DNA of 64,000 bases, taken from contig OZ025717.1 of the NCBI GenBank assembly GCA_964019335.1, forward strand, positions 428,669-492,668, in the 5' to 3' direction. Within the stretch, counting starts at the first letter, position 1. The number at the start of each line of letters is the position of its first letter. The notes beneath the pieces are model-generated. The model had not been told where the DNA came from and did no database searches. It saw nothing but the letters and a program-made list of their open reading frames with translations. Position numbers and translations under genes: made by a program. This DNA is from Diplonema japonicum (Eukaryota > Euglenozoa > Diplonemea > Diplonemida > Diplonemidae). Positions 8,805 through 19,554 of the stretch are shown here, one piece after another.

Positions 8805-11160
8805 ATGCCATTGCAAGAAAGCACTGTAGAATCTCAGAACGAAATCTTAGATGATCTGTTGAAGACAATCCAGGCACTTGTAGCTAACCCTCATGATGAG
8901 GTATGTGAGGAGGAGTGGGAAAACGTAAAAAGTGGAGAGTTTATTGCTGTGAGAGAGGTGGTGCTGAAGTCACCAAAAATATTAGATGGGTTAGGACCGG
9001 AAAATTATGGACTGATACATTATGCAGTGTTGCATGGAGAATTGGATACAGTAAAATATATAGTAAGTCTATGTGGTGATGTAAACCTGTGTGATGGGGC
9101 AGGAAGGACGGCTCTTGATCTATGTGACAAGTGCCCTGAAGAGGTCCGGTGTGACATGACATTGTTTCTAACACAGAAGGGGGGTAAAAGGCGGAATCTA
9201 ACACCTTGTCTTGCAGAAGAAACAGAGTACAGCAGCTTCACCGACGTTGGGATGACTAGTGGGCACAAAGATTTTGATGTCTTGGAACCTGTTGTGATGA
9301 GCCCTAGCAGTGAAACCTTTAGTGTTCCAAATCGAACCTTCAGCGACGATGACTACAGTGGAGAAGTGCTGGACATCCCCACCCTGCCGACGACAACTGT
9401 CACCTTTGTCGACCCAAACACCGGAAACCAACTCACCTTCCTAAACAACGATGGGCAGATGCGATACGAGATTGGTGGTAAACAGCGACCACCTTTCAAG
9501 GTCCTCCAATTCTCGCCATATCCACCCCACATCATGTTTCCTGACATTGGGATGTGTGCCACGCTTCCGACAGATACACAGAAGCTACAGCAGATCCTCG
9601 GTGGGATACGGGGTATGGCAGAGACCGCCTCTGTGAAACACGACATCGCAATGAAAATAAAACTGAAGAAGGAAACCACCCACTGGCGCTCAGACACCAC
9701 AAACCTCGTCATTGTGGCCGTCATCCCCGACGGGAAGGGGAAGATATTCATCACTCAAAGGCTTTGCAGGTGGTTGAACTGGAAAGGGATTCGCTCTAGG
9801 ATCTTCCATTCAAGCAATGACCGAAGTGCTGTGACGACCATGTTATCTTTCCTGAAGGACAACCCAGGCTCTGCAGGGATATTGAGCGCCACTAAATGCA
9901 CCGCCGAGGCAAGGCAAACACTGTTAACAAGGCTGCAACAGCATCCTAACATCATTGCCAAGGAGCGCATACTCTTCATCGACTCAACCGACCCCATGCT
10001 CCCTACAGAGCATCCTCGCAACTATGAGCCGCTTGCGGAGGAAACGGAAAACGACCTGTCATGGGTGCAACTTTCTACTTCCAAAGCACACGGTGGTCTT
10101 GGGGGACTAGTGTCAATCAACAGAGTTGCTGCACATCTTTCACAAAAGCTTCTGTTCTTCCTGCTTAATCTTAACCCTGCTGCCACTCCAACGTATGTCC
10201 CGGAAACAACAAAATATAAATAAATAAGTTACTTGGTGCGTACTGGTGAATCGCAGCATCAGGTGGAGAATCGCCTGGGTGGTGATTCACGATTGACGGG
10301 AGTGGTATGTGTTATTAAAGCATCCAATACACACAAAAGGGTTGGCAACATGCTGCGGCTGTCAGACGCTTCTTCAACCTGCCTGAGCATTCACACAAAA
10401 ACATGCAAGTGTTCTCTTCCACGAACTCCAGAGCCGTGGAGACGCAATCATGCTTCCAGGGCAAGAGGTTTAACACATTTCAATATAAGTATGAATGCTT
10501 GTTCTTTCTTTTTTTTAAATATTGAAACAGGTCGTTGAATGAGATCAATGCCGCTGAGTGTGACGGGTTGCGCCCAGAGGAAATCAAGAAGCGGTTTCCA
10601 CAGGTGTGGACGAAGAGACAGAAGGACAAGTATCACTATGGGTGGCCCAATGGGGAGTCGTACCAGAATCTGAACCAGAGGTTGGAACAAGTGATTCTGG
10701 ACATTCACCAGTATGTCACCCCCACAGTTCATTGCATTTCATTAACAGATCTGAGAAGCCCGTGCTTGTGATAGGGCATCTTGACATATGCCGTGGCCTC
10801 TTTGCATATCTCAGCGAGTTGCTGCCCGAGCTCTGCGTGTACTTAACAATCCCACAGAAGACCGTCTTCGAGTTCCAATACGACCCTGAGAAGCATATAG
10901 TTGATATCACTGCACACGATCTGACCAATGATATCCTTAAAGCTGGCGAACTTGGGATCAACCATGCCAACCGACCTTCTCAGGAGTATCTGAAGAGCAC
11001 CCCTGAACTACCAGAAAAAGTACCAGTCCCCTCCATCCCCCCTAACGTCCGCGACATCGCTAGGCCCAGCCATTCAAAGTCCCTTTCCACAGAAAGCTTT
11101 GAGCTCGATCACAATCATCGAAGCCACCCAAATTCACCTGAAAAGAATAACAGTCAATAA
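8805..11160 (+). CDS. Ankyrin-PFK-2/FBPase-2-like protein with degenerate active sites
   Basis: Five exons (8805-10192, 10229-10304, 10340-10488, 10531-10710, 10749-11160) joined by 35-42-nt GT-AG introns give 734 residues. An ankyrin-like segment (NYGLIHYAVLHGELDTVKY) is near residues 65-110. A 6-phosphofructo-2-kinase-like region then contains RLCRWLNWKG, and a bisphosphatase-like half contains LVRTGES, RLGGDS, LNEINAAEC, NGESYQNLNQRLE and VLVIGHLDICRG. Family members make and break fructose-2,6-bisphosphate to control glycolysis. Here the kinase P-loop (usual GLPARGKT) reads VIPDGKGK followed by Ile, the FDATNTT-like motif reads ILSATKCT, and the bisphosphatase nucleophile His of RHGE is Thr (codon 10242-10244). 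The second catalytic His (IGH) and the LNE Glu remain. It is probably a non-catalytic regulator. The start at 8805 is the first ATG before the conserved region; an in-frame upstream ATG in T-rich DNA is rejected. Confidence 0.8.
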
Positions 11161-11516
11161 CCCCCTACAATGTTCTATAATCATTAGCTGCCGCATTACT
11201 AAATCAGGGCCCTCCTTTCCAGAGTTTTCGCCCTTTATTTTACCCCTTTCCTCATGAGAATAAAGCGTTGGAAGGAACGGAAGGACGGTAGAGATAGGTT
11301 TGTAACGGCAACCAAACCCCGTAGGGGGTTTGTGTGAAGGTGAAATCGAACAAAACGTGTGGAGCATCTTAAGTGCTTCGGTCTTGTGGGAGGTCCTGTA
11401 ACAAAGAAATAAAGAACAAAAATCTGTATTAAACTTCCGGATGATGTTACCTTTTCCCCGTAGACAATATCACCATTCGAACCAATCAGCGTACATAGCA
11501 CTACAGGGCTGGGTGG
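11161..11516. other. Intergenic spacer
   Basis: Contains an AATAAA-like sequence near 11257-11263, plausible as the polyadenylation signal of the upstream gene. Nothing else is recognisable. Confidence 0.3.
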
Positions 11517-12773
11517 GTGGTGCGGAAAATGACGCACCTGCGGCCTAAGCGCCCAATGACCTGTGAGGAGGTGTTCGGTGCACCCGAGCCTGGGAATGGT
11601 GAGTTGAACCTAGCAGCGCTGCAGAAAGGATTAGGACTGGAAAGGCCATTGGAAGAAAAGGCATTCCTAGAGATTCTCAGAAGGGGAAAAGAAGTTCTGA
11701 GTCAGGAGAGTAACATTTTAAAAATATCCAGTGAAGAAGTAGTGGTGATAGGCCCTGTGCGCGGAAGCTACTACGACATGATCAACATGATGGCCTGCTT
11801 CACAGGCACAAAGGTAGAGAGCGACGATGGGTATACACCCACAGCTGAGGAGCCCTTCACACCTGCTTGCCAAGAGCCCATTACAATCAAGGACAACCAA
11901 GTGTTCTTGTTTATAGGCGATCTCATTGATGGGGGACACCACTCCTCTCAAGTCCTCCTCCTGTTGCTTGCAATAAAGTCCATGCACCCTGATAAGCTAT
12001 ATATCACAAGAGGGAGAAGAGAGAGCAAGACCGACTGGGATGAGAAAGGGCATTCGATACTACTTAGCACGGAGTTGCGAAGAAAGTACCACTTCTGCGA
12101 CCATGAAAAACTGTACACAGAATGCCTGCAAGTCTTCAAAACCTTCCCCATTGCTGGGGTGGTAAACGCAAACTTTTGGTGTGCCAGCGGTGGAATTGGT
12201 CCCGGGATGCAGCACCTGAACAGCATCAACAGGACGGAGGACATAATGAAAAGCTCGCACTTGTGCGACATTGTGTGGTCAGACCCGATGGATGACGAGG
12301 ACGAAGATCTGCAGGCCACGGCGCTCTTCTTACACAACTTCGAGAAGGGATTGGCTTTCAACTACTCATTCAACGCGGTGATGCACTTTCTGCAAGACAA
12401 CAAGCTGAAGGCCATAATAAGAGGCGTCTCATTTACCGACAATAGAGAGACGGCCCTGCAGGTCACGAGGCAGACCCACAACACGACAGGCCGCCCGTGG
12501 CATTTCCAATACAGCTGCTACGACCCTGGATACCGGCTCTTCCGCAAGAGCCCGTTGAACAACTTTCCTGTTGTGATGAGTCTCTTCTCATCACCGTGGT
12601 TCTTGGATGAGAACGAGAACAAAGGCGCTGCCATGCTGATCAAGGATGACCTCGTAGAAGTGAAGCAGTTCACTGCCGCAAGGAGGCCCTATGCATTGCC
12701 CAGGATGGAAGACGGTTTGGAATGGTCTGTACCGATGGTTGCTATGCAAGCCACTCAAGTAGTGGAGGTGTGA
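11517..12773 (+). CDS. Calcineurin-like (PPP family) pseudophosphatase
   Basis: A single-exon 418-residue protein, matching a PPP catalytic core rather than full calcineurin A. Landmarks of the fold are in order: a GDxHG-position motif reading GPVRG (79-83), a GDxVDRG-position motif reading GDLIDGG (134-140), RGNHE replaced by RGRRE (165-169), HGG replaced by SGG (224-226), a kept DIVWSDP (251-257) and a C-terminal LFSSPWFLDENENKGAAML (366-384) equivalent to the family's LFSAPNYC...NKAA. The metal-binding Asp/His/Asn and the catalytic His are mostly absent, so dephosphorylation is unlikely. No autoinhibitory or calmodulin-binding tail is evident. It follows the degenerate PFKFB-like gene by 356 bp. 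It could be a scaffold or substrate trap; that is inference. The start could also be Met5. Confidence 0.8.
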   Translation: MVRKMTHLRPKRPMTCEEVFGAPEPGNGELNLAALQKGLGLERPLEEKAFLEILRRGKEVLSQESNILKISSEEVVVIGPVRGSYYDMINMMACFTGTKVESDDGYTPTAEEPFTPACQEPITIKDNQVFLFIGDLIDGGHHSSQVLLLLLAIKSMHPDKLYITRGRRESKTDWDEKGHSILLSTELRRKYHFCDHEKLYTECLQVFKTFPIAGVVNANFWCASGGIGPGMQHLNSINRTEDIMKSSHLCDIVWSDPMDDEDEDLQATALFLHNFEKGLAFNYSFNAVMHFLQDNKLKAIIRGVSFTDNRETALQVTRQTHNTTGRPWHFQYSCYDPGYRLFRKSPLNNFPVVMSLFSSPWFLDENENKGAAMLIKDDLVEVKQFTAARRPYALPRMEDGLEWSVPMVAMQATQVVEV

Positions 12774-12873
12774 CCCTTCTATGTAAGAACCCATAAACCC
12801 AACAGGCACTGTGGAACACTATTAGCCCCACGGAGGACAACCCCCTTTATGTTATTAGCAATAAAATAAGGGT

Positions 12874-13829
12874 ATGCCAATCAAAAAAAAAGAAAAAACC
12901 CCTTTTAACCAGAGCAATCACTCTTACGATAAAAAGCGCGCTAAGCTGCTGGGGTTCCAGCGTCTGTGCAAACTGGTAAAGAGAAAGGAGCGGCTGATGG
13001 GGAACACGATGTCCCTCAACGGTCTTGCAGGATTTGTGCAGTCGGAGGTACCCACTAAATTGACGGGGAAACCGCCGGTGTGGTACCAAGTAGAGACGTT
13101 TCCTAGGTTGCTGAAACTGAAGGAGAATTGGATGAAGATACGAGAGGAGGCTGTAAAAGTGTGGGAGGCGAAGAAGATATTGGATTTGCATCGCCCGTCG
13201 GGAGCGTGGGTGGGGCAGAACGCTGACGATTTTGTTGCGCATTACATGCAGCAGGAAGGGTGGATCCCTTCATATCAAGCCAAGTCGGGGAGGGATTACA
13301 AATGGCTGAACTATGGTCTGATGCATAACGGAACAGCATTTAAGGAGAATGCTTTGACGTGCCCCGCCACAACGGCGCTGGTGGAAGAGCTGAACAAGAT
13401 ATCTAAGGTAAGGGTCTGTGGGTTCAGCGCCATGCATGCCAACACGTCGATCAAACCTCATCGTGATCAGGTGTGTTCCGTGAATATAAAGCTTACAACT
13501 TTTACAGGCAGGTGTGGTGGACAACTCATTGGCTTTTCATCTGGGGCTCGTTGTACCTTCTTCAACGGTGTGACAGCGTAAAAAAAGAGACAAATACCCA
13601 CACACATAGGACTGCTACCTGACTGTAAACAACGAAGTTATGCACCACAAAGAAGGCTCCACGATAATCTTCGACTCCACTTACACCCACTCGGCTGATA
13701 ATAAAAGTAACGAGGACAGGATTGTATGAACCCCTTTTTTTAATTCTGTTCCAATAAAAAAAATCGTAGGTGCTTTATGTGGATTTTCAGCTTCATGCTT
13801 CTGATCCCGTTGATAAGTACTGCCTGTAG
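12874..13829 (+). CDS. Aspartyl/asparaginyl beta-hydroxylase-like (AspH fold) protein
   Basis: Four exons (12874-13470, 13508-13567, 13610-13723, 13770-13829) with 37-, 42- and 46-nt introns give about 276 residues. The C-terminal half reads as a 2-oxoglutarate/Fe(II) dioxygenase of the AspH family: CPATTALVEELNKI, SAMHANTSIKPHRD (first His ligand), HLGLVVPSS, then STIIFDSTYTH (second His) and RIVLYVDFQL (the usual R-x-x-L-x-V-D strand). Classical AspH hydroxylates Asp/Asn in EGF-like domains in the ER. This one has no signal anchor and a Lys/Arg-rich N-terminus, so the substrate is unknown. The last exon was found by splicing: without it the frame ends early. The start could instead be the ATG near 13000. 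Confidence 0.7.
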
Positions 13830-14226
13830 AAGCTGGTGATGAAAAAAAAGGAGGGAAATGTGGGTGTGATTTAGTCTCAGGTCTATATCCACTTCCCTAG
13901 ATTTTTATTCCCCCCTCAAAAAAAAGAAGGGGAAAAAGTGACGATTCAAATGAAGGTTTTTTTTTATTCAAGAATTCCCTGTTGTGTAGCCTTTTACAGC
14001 TAGTAACGGTTTTTTGTTTTTAGAGATAAGGGTTCTGAAGGTTTTGTTGTGTGCAAACCTGTAGCTGGTAACCAATACAACCTTCAAATTTTTGTATCCC
14101 GTTCCCCCCCCACCCGTTCATATGTATTTTAAACCCTGCTTTAGTTGATGTTTGGTAATTACCTGTGCTTGTGTTGCATCGAGTCTAGATTTTATATTAG
14201 GAAGGAAAGAGGACACGGTATGCGAA
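13830..14226. other. Intergenic spacer
   Basis: T- and A-rich, with runs of up to nine bases and a C-run near 14106. No gene or repeat copy seen. Confidence 0.3.
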
Positions 14227-15821
14227 ATGGAGCTGGGGCAGCAGCAATATGCTGGCGGCTACCAAGCAATGAAGCAAACCAGAAGCGTGTCACCAGCTAT
14301 TTCAATGGCGCAAAGGAGTAGTTTCGGGTTGCCTCACGCAGTGGATGCAGAGAGGCAGGCTTCTGTTACTCCACTGTCAGAAGTATCTGTTGGGGTGGGC
14401 GGTGGCACTGCCGATAGTCTTAGGCAGCAGGTGATTTCTCAAAGCGAATTGATCAAAGCTCTCTATGAGAAAGTTACTGTGCTGGAGGGCAGACTGGACA
14501 CCCCGAGTGCACCGCCGGCCAGCATGCGCCGTCAGCAGCAACCTCTAACCATGGTCACTGCACCCACGCTACCTCCAATCGTGCAGAGCCTTACCGATCT
14601 GATCAATGACACCCTTGCACCACCTAGTGCTGGGCAGAGGACACCCTCTGGCGCACCACACACCCCAACAGCAGCAGCAACAGCACGGACCATCTACCAA
14701 CAACAACAATACCAGAACTTGAACACGCAGCTGAGCAAGCTGTTGGCCAACGACACGGAGCCCGCTTCGTGGGACTCTCTGGAGCGCGATGTGTCAGCAT
14801 GGAAGGCAAAGATTCATGACCTGTCCACGATCCTGGACACGATGGCAGGCGGTTCAGGTGCAGGTGTAGGTACGGGTAATGTTTCGCAAAACCACATGCT
14901 AAACCAAGGACAGGCCCAGCAGGGAATGGCCACCCAGGGTCGTTTCAGCAGCTATTACACGAACGGCGGTTACGCTAGCGGCTTTAACACAAGCCAAGCA
15001 CCCGTTAACCCTGCTGCAACATCCTTGGCAGTGTCCTCTATCCACTCCAATCTATCCTTTGACGACCCGGGCATGCTCAAGGGGCAGCAGGCGTCACCAG
15101 TTACGTCACCTACTCCTCGCAACCAGTTGGCACGGGACTTAGGTGTGCCATCACAGGCAAGAGAGAAGCTGCAGGTACGAAAGATTTTCTTATTTCTATT
15201 TTGACAGGAACATGCAGAGAAGCTGACCGAGCTGCTAACACCTGAGGAGCCTTCGTGGATCCCTTCGGCACTTCCTTCCACACCTTCCAAAGCACCTCCC
15301 TCACCCACCCCGCTCGCACAACAAGGCAACCCTTCTTCGCAATCATACTCCCCTCGCAAACAGGTTTATGCAAGGCCTAGCCAACACCCTGTGACGCCTA
15401 GCAATCCCCGAAGACCAAGAAAGGAGCAGCTTTCGGCGAAAGGGTCGCCAAGGTATAGTTGTGTTGTATTTCAAACATTTGTTACAGATTGGTGTCGCCA
15501 CCTAGTGGTCGAGGGTCGCCTCATAGCGGTAGAGGGTCACCTTCACCATCTAAAGGACCTTCCTATAGACTGCTGGCCAAAGGAGGTGGCTATCCACAAC
15601 GAGACCACATCATAAAACAAGTTCATGACAGGCTGAGCTACCTGTCACGCCAAATAGGGAATGAGGAGTATCCCGACCAGCCCGGACCAAAGGCACGGAG
15701 CGCTTCTCCTCAATCATCTCCAAGACAGCAGCCGGGCGTGGTGCCCGTGTCGGAGTATGCGTCAGAACAGCAGCTGAAGAGAGTGCAACGGTTCCGAGAA
15801 AGGCGCAGCAAAGGAATGTAG
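14227..15821 (+). CDS. Unrecognised Gln/Ser/Pro-rich protein
   Basis: Three exons (14227-15174, 15208-15452, 15488-15821) with 33- and 35-nt introns give about 508 residues. I recognise no domain. It has a short predicted coiled coil near residues 80-105 (SLRQQVISQSELIKALYEK). Long low-complexity stretches are rich in Gln, Ala, Ser, Pro and Gly, with repeated RGSPHSGRGSPSPSKG-type motifs in the third exon. The C-terminus is basic, with a Lys/Arg/Gln-rich helix. The profile suits an intrinsically disordered scaffold or RNA/cytoskeleton-associated protein, but that is a guess. The start is the second in-frame ATG; an earlier one at 14152 would add 25 residues. Confidence 0.6.
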
Positions 15822-15934
15822 TATCTGTTACTTTAGACCTCTTTAGATTGTACGACTAATCTGTTAAAACTCCTTGTTTTGATGAGCTGTTTTACTCAAC
15901 CCTCACAGGTCAGAGTGAGACCACAACAAATAAA

Positions 15935-16873
15935 ATGCAACGAAAGTACACACGTGAATTTCTCGTGTCGCTGCGGGGTGCGAAAGAACTGCCTGAGAGC
16001 TTCTGCGCACCCCCAGATGTGAAGGCGAATACCGTGTCGCAGGTAGTGATGCAGAAAAAGAAGAGCACAAAGAGTAATGGGACGAAAAAGGAAGACTACT
16101 TAAGTGCCGACGAGAGGGCGAAGCTAGAAGAGATCCAGAGGATAGTGAGACAGCAGCAGCATCCTGTGTGGCTGCCGAAGGGGGGTGTGAAAGTAACGGG
16201 ATCTCCTTCGACGTCGCCCAAGCAAGAGAAACAGGAACGAAAACAAATTGATACCCCTGAACCCAAAGCAGTTACACCTAAGAAAAGCAGTGAAGAGACT
16301 TCACCGCAGAAACCACTTAACCCCAATGCAGCGCCGTTCACACCTTCGTCTCCTACGCCCCCACCCCCTCCCGCAGGTAACGAGGACGACGACGATGTGT
16401 GGTCGTCAGAGATTGCGCTCCCACCGATGCCTGCTACAAAGAACAAGAAAGTTGAAGGTGATGAGTGGCGGCTGAAGCAGCGCCAGAAGCAAATCAGAAT
16501 AGGGATTCAGACAGTGGGGTACAAGAACTATTTGAGGTCGAAGGAGATTGGGTTCGAAGTGGACGCAGAACAGCCAAGGATACCAAACGTGTACCAAGTG
16601 TGCAGCAAAAGAGCGTGGGATGGGCAGGTGAGAAGGTGGAGGCAGCTGTTGCACAACTTTGACGAGTTGACCGATGTTCTTTGGAACGAAGATGAAGCAA
16701 AGGATATACACAAGATTACGCAGAAACAGCAGGTGTTCAAAGAAAAGGTACGCAAGCAGCAGTTGCAGACCGAGATTAACGTAATGCGGGAGATTATGAC
16801 GCCTACCACTGACGTCTTGATGGACTGCCAAAACCCACCCGAGGAATGGCCTGTATGGGCGGGCCAGTCGTGA
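15935..16873 (+). CDS. SLBP: Histone RNA hairpin-binding protein (SLBP)
   Basis: A 312-residue single-exon protein. The RNA-binding domain is near residues 170-245: RLKQRQKQIRIGIQTVGYKN, then PRIPNVYQVCSKRAWDGQVR and WRQLLHNFDE, matching the family pattern RQKQIxxG-T-GYxxY...SKRxWDgq..W...LH. SLBP binds the 3' stem-loop of replication-dependent histone mRNAs and directs their processing and translation. The conserved TPNK threonine, phosphorylated in animals, is Ile here (IPN). The N-terminus begins MQRKYTREFLVSLRG, containing Tyr-x4-Leu-hydrophobic at residues 5-11, the canonical eIF4E-binding motif. The middle (about 90-165) is Lys/Pro/Ser-rich and disordered. It begins 113 bp after the upstream gene. 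Identification is firm; the 4E-motif function is inference. Confidence 0.92.
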   Translation: MQRKYTREFLVSLRGAKELPESFCAPPDVKANTVSQVVMQKKKSTKSNGTKKEDYLSADERAKLEEIQRIVRQQQHPVWLPKGGVKVTGSPSTSPKQEKQERKQIDTPEPKAVTPKKSSEETSPQKPLNPNAAPFTPSSPTPPPPPAGNEDDDDVWSSEIALPPMPATKNKKVEGDEWRLKQRQKQIRIGIQTVGYKNYLRSKEIGFEVDAEQPRIPNVYQVCSKRAWDGQVRRWRQLLHNFDELTDVLWNEDEAKDIHKITQKQQVFKEKVRKQQLQTEINVMREIMTPTTDVLMDCQNPPEEWPVWAGQS

Positions 16874-17695
16874 GTAATGTTTGCGATTAGACATGAGACA
16901 TGAGGCTCGCAGAGCGGGAAGCTCTGTGTTGGAAAGACTCTTAGAAGCCACAAGGGATGGCACTGCAATAGATCAGGTTTCTTAACCAACATTGCCTTGG
17001 GGATAATGGGATAGAAGCACTAATGGAAAAGAAGAAGAAAAAACTAGATTTTTCTCCTAAAGGGGGGGTTTTTTTTTCTCCCCTTTTTTTTTGGTGGGTC
17101 ATTGCACTTTTCCCCATCATGAGCCCAATGGTTTCTTTTTTTTTTTAAACGGGTTTTTGACTTGTCTAAACAAAAGGGGACATGATTTCGGGTAAACTTC
17201 TGCAGGTTTCAGCCCGGCACGTACAAATAATGGCCAGTTCTTCCCTTTTTTTTACCACGTTTTGGGAGTCTTTGTTCGCCTCCTAGTTTTCGTTGTGGAA
17301 AGCCCACACCCCACCCTCTTTTACTTTTCCCACCCTTCCATTACCACCCATCCGTTACGTAGTTTCTTGTGATCATCTTTTTTTTCTCACATCCAACGGA
17401 AGAAAAAATAAAGAAGAAATTGAAGGGACAGTGAATAGGTATGCTCGTACCTCCTCCCCACTCCTTTTTTTTTATCCTATAGTCTTTTGTTAGGCTTCCC
17501 CTTAGGCAAGTTCACTCGATCTCTTTTCCCTTCTTTGATGGATCTTATCCCCCTCCCCCCTCCCCACGTGCAGTATGTGGCTGACGCCTTTATGAATCCC
17601 ACCAACCCGCCCACACTTTATCCGGTTATTTTCATGTTCCACTTTTTTTAAACATCAAGTGAACCTTCTTCAGGGAATTAACTAAATTATCTAAA
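16874..17695. other. Intergenic spacer before the RPS2 pair
   Basis: Long T- and A-runs and a C-rich stretch (17551-17567). No gene, tRNA or known repeat seen. Presumably contains the promoter of the ribosomal protein gene, but no element is recognisable. Confidence 0.3.
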
Positions 17696-18549
17696 ATGGC
17701 TGACGCACCCAAGCCCGCAGGTAAGTCTGGTGGTTTCGGCAGGGGCCGCAGGGGACGCAGGGGAGGCCGCGGTGGCGAGAAGGCTCCTGAGGAGTGGACT
17801 CCCATCACCAAGCTCGGTCGTCTTGTGAAGGACAACCGTATCCGCAAGATTGAGGAGATCTACCTGCACTCACTCCCCATCAAGGAGGTTCAGATCATCG
17901 ACCACTTCTACTCCAAGGACAAGCCCCTTCAGGATGAGGTGATGAAGATCATGCCTGTGCAGAAGCAGTCCAGCGCTGGTCAGCGTACCAGGTTCAAGGC
18001 CTTCATTGTTGTGGGTGACTCCGACGGCCACATCGGTCTTGGTGTGAAGTGCTCCAAGGAAGTGGCCACCGCCATCAGGTCTGGTCTTATCCTCGCCAAG
18101 CTGTCCCTCATCCCTGTCCGTAGGGGTTACTGGGGTACCAAGCTTGGTGCTCCCCACACCGTGCCCTGCAAGGTGACCGGTAAGTGTGGTTCCGTGCGTG
18201 TTAGGTTGATCCCTGCCCCCAAGGGTACCGGGCTTGTTGGGTCCCCCGTGTCCAAGAAGGTATTCTTATTTTTTTTTTCTTGTAACTTCACACAGCTTCT
18301 CGGTCTCGCTGGTGTCAACGACTGCTTCACCTGCTCCATTGGTCAGACCAAGACTATGGGTAACTTCGTGAAGGCCGTCTTCGCGGCCCTCAACAAGACC
18401 TACGGCTACCTCACCCCTGACCTTTGGTCTGAGACCCGCCTGATGAAGGACCTCTACCAGGTAGCAATTATATCTTATCTTTATTAATACAACAACAGGA
18501 GCACACCGACTTCCTCGCCAACACTGGCGCCAAGGACATCCACGCCTAA
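17696..18549 (+). CDS. RPS2: 40S ribosomal protein S2 (uS5), copy 1
   Basis: Three exons (17696-18259, 18296-18460, 18499-18549), with 36- and 38-nt introns, encode about 259 residues. The N-terminal RG-rich tail ([13 protein letters not shown]) precedes the double-stranded-RNA-binding-like S5 N-domain ([19 protein letters not shown]) and the S5 C-domain ([24 protein letters not shown]). S2 lies near the mRNA entry/decoding region of the small subunit and is essential for accuracy. The sequence is complete and strongly conserved. The coding sequence is almost identical to the second copy, with synonymous changes near the second intron site. Copy 1 lacks the intron found in copy 2 after ...HTVPCK. 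Confidence 0.97.
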
Positions 18550-18662
18550 GCACTAAGTTAGTTCCCCACTTGAATCATTGTGTATCAAGGCATCGTATAG
18601 CGGATTTCCTGTTCTCACTTAACAAAAACATTTCATTCAGTTATCTTAACTAAGAATTTAAA

Positions 18663-19554
18663 ATGGCTGACGCACCCAAGCCCGCAGGTAAGTCTGGTGG
18701 TTTCGGCAGGGGCCGCAGGGGACGCAGGGGAGGCCGCGGTGGCGAGAAGGCTCCTGAGGAGTGGACTCCCATCACCAAGCTCGGTCGTCTTGTGAAGGAC
18801 AACCGTATCCGCAAGATTGAGGAGATCTACCTGCACTCACTCCCCATCAAGGAGGTTCAGATCATCGACCACTTCTACTCCAAGGACAAGCCCCTTCAGG
18901 ATGAGGTGATGAAGATCATGCCTGTGCAGAAGCAGTCCAGCGCTGGTCAGCGTACCAGGTTCAAGGCCTTCATTGTTGTGGGTGACTCCGACGGCCACAT
19001 CGGTCTTGGTGTGAAGTGCTCCAAGGAAGTGGCCACCGCCATCAGGTCTGGTCTTATCCTCGCCAAGCTGTCCCTCATCCCTGTCCGTAGGGGTTACTGG
19101 GGTACCAAGCTTGGTGCTCCCCACACCGTGCCCTGCAAGGTATGCAACTTTCCTCATTTATGACACCATAAAAGGTGACCGGTAAGTGTGGTTCCGTGCG
19201 TGTTAGGTTGATCCCTGCCCCCAAGGGTACCGGGCTTGTTGGGTCCCCTGTCTCTAAGAAGGTATCATTTCTTGTCACTCCATATGTTATTTCTCCACAG
19301 CTTCTCGGTCTCGCTGGTGTCAACGACTGCTTCACCTGCTCCATTGGTCAGACCAAGACTATGGGTAACTTCGTGAAGGCCGTCTTCGCGGCCCTCAACA
19401 AGACCTACGGCTACCTCACCCCTGACCTTTGGTCTGAGACCCGCCTGATGAAGGACCTCTACCAGGTAGCAATTATATCTTATCTTTATTAATACAACAA
19501 CAGGAGCACACCGACTTCCTCGCCAACACTGGCGCCAAGGACATCCACGCCTAA
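18663..19554 (+). CDS. RPS2: 40S ribosomal protein S2 (uS5), copy 2
   Basis: Four exons (18663-19139, 19175-19261, 19301-19465, 19504-19554) encode the same protein as copy 1. Introns are 35, 39 and 38 nt. The first (19140-19174) is absent from copy 1; the second occupies the copy-1 site but has a different sequence; the third is identical between copies. The flank of the extra intron is CAAG|GT on both sides (AAGGT direct repeat). A tandem arrangement with 113 bp between them and homogenised exons suggests gene conversion. Both are presumably expressed; dosage is a common reason for duplicated ribosomal genes. Confidence 0.97.

Noticed and set aside
17696-19554. RPS2 duplication as assembly artefact
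   Set aside because: Different intron sequences and one extra intron show two real loci.
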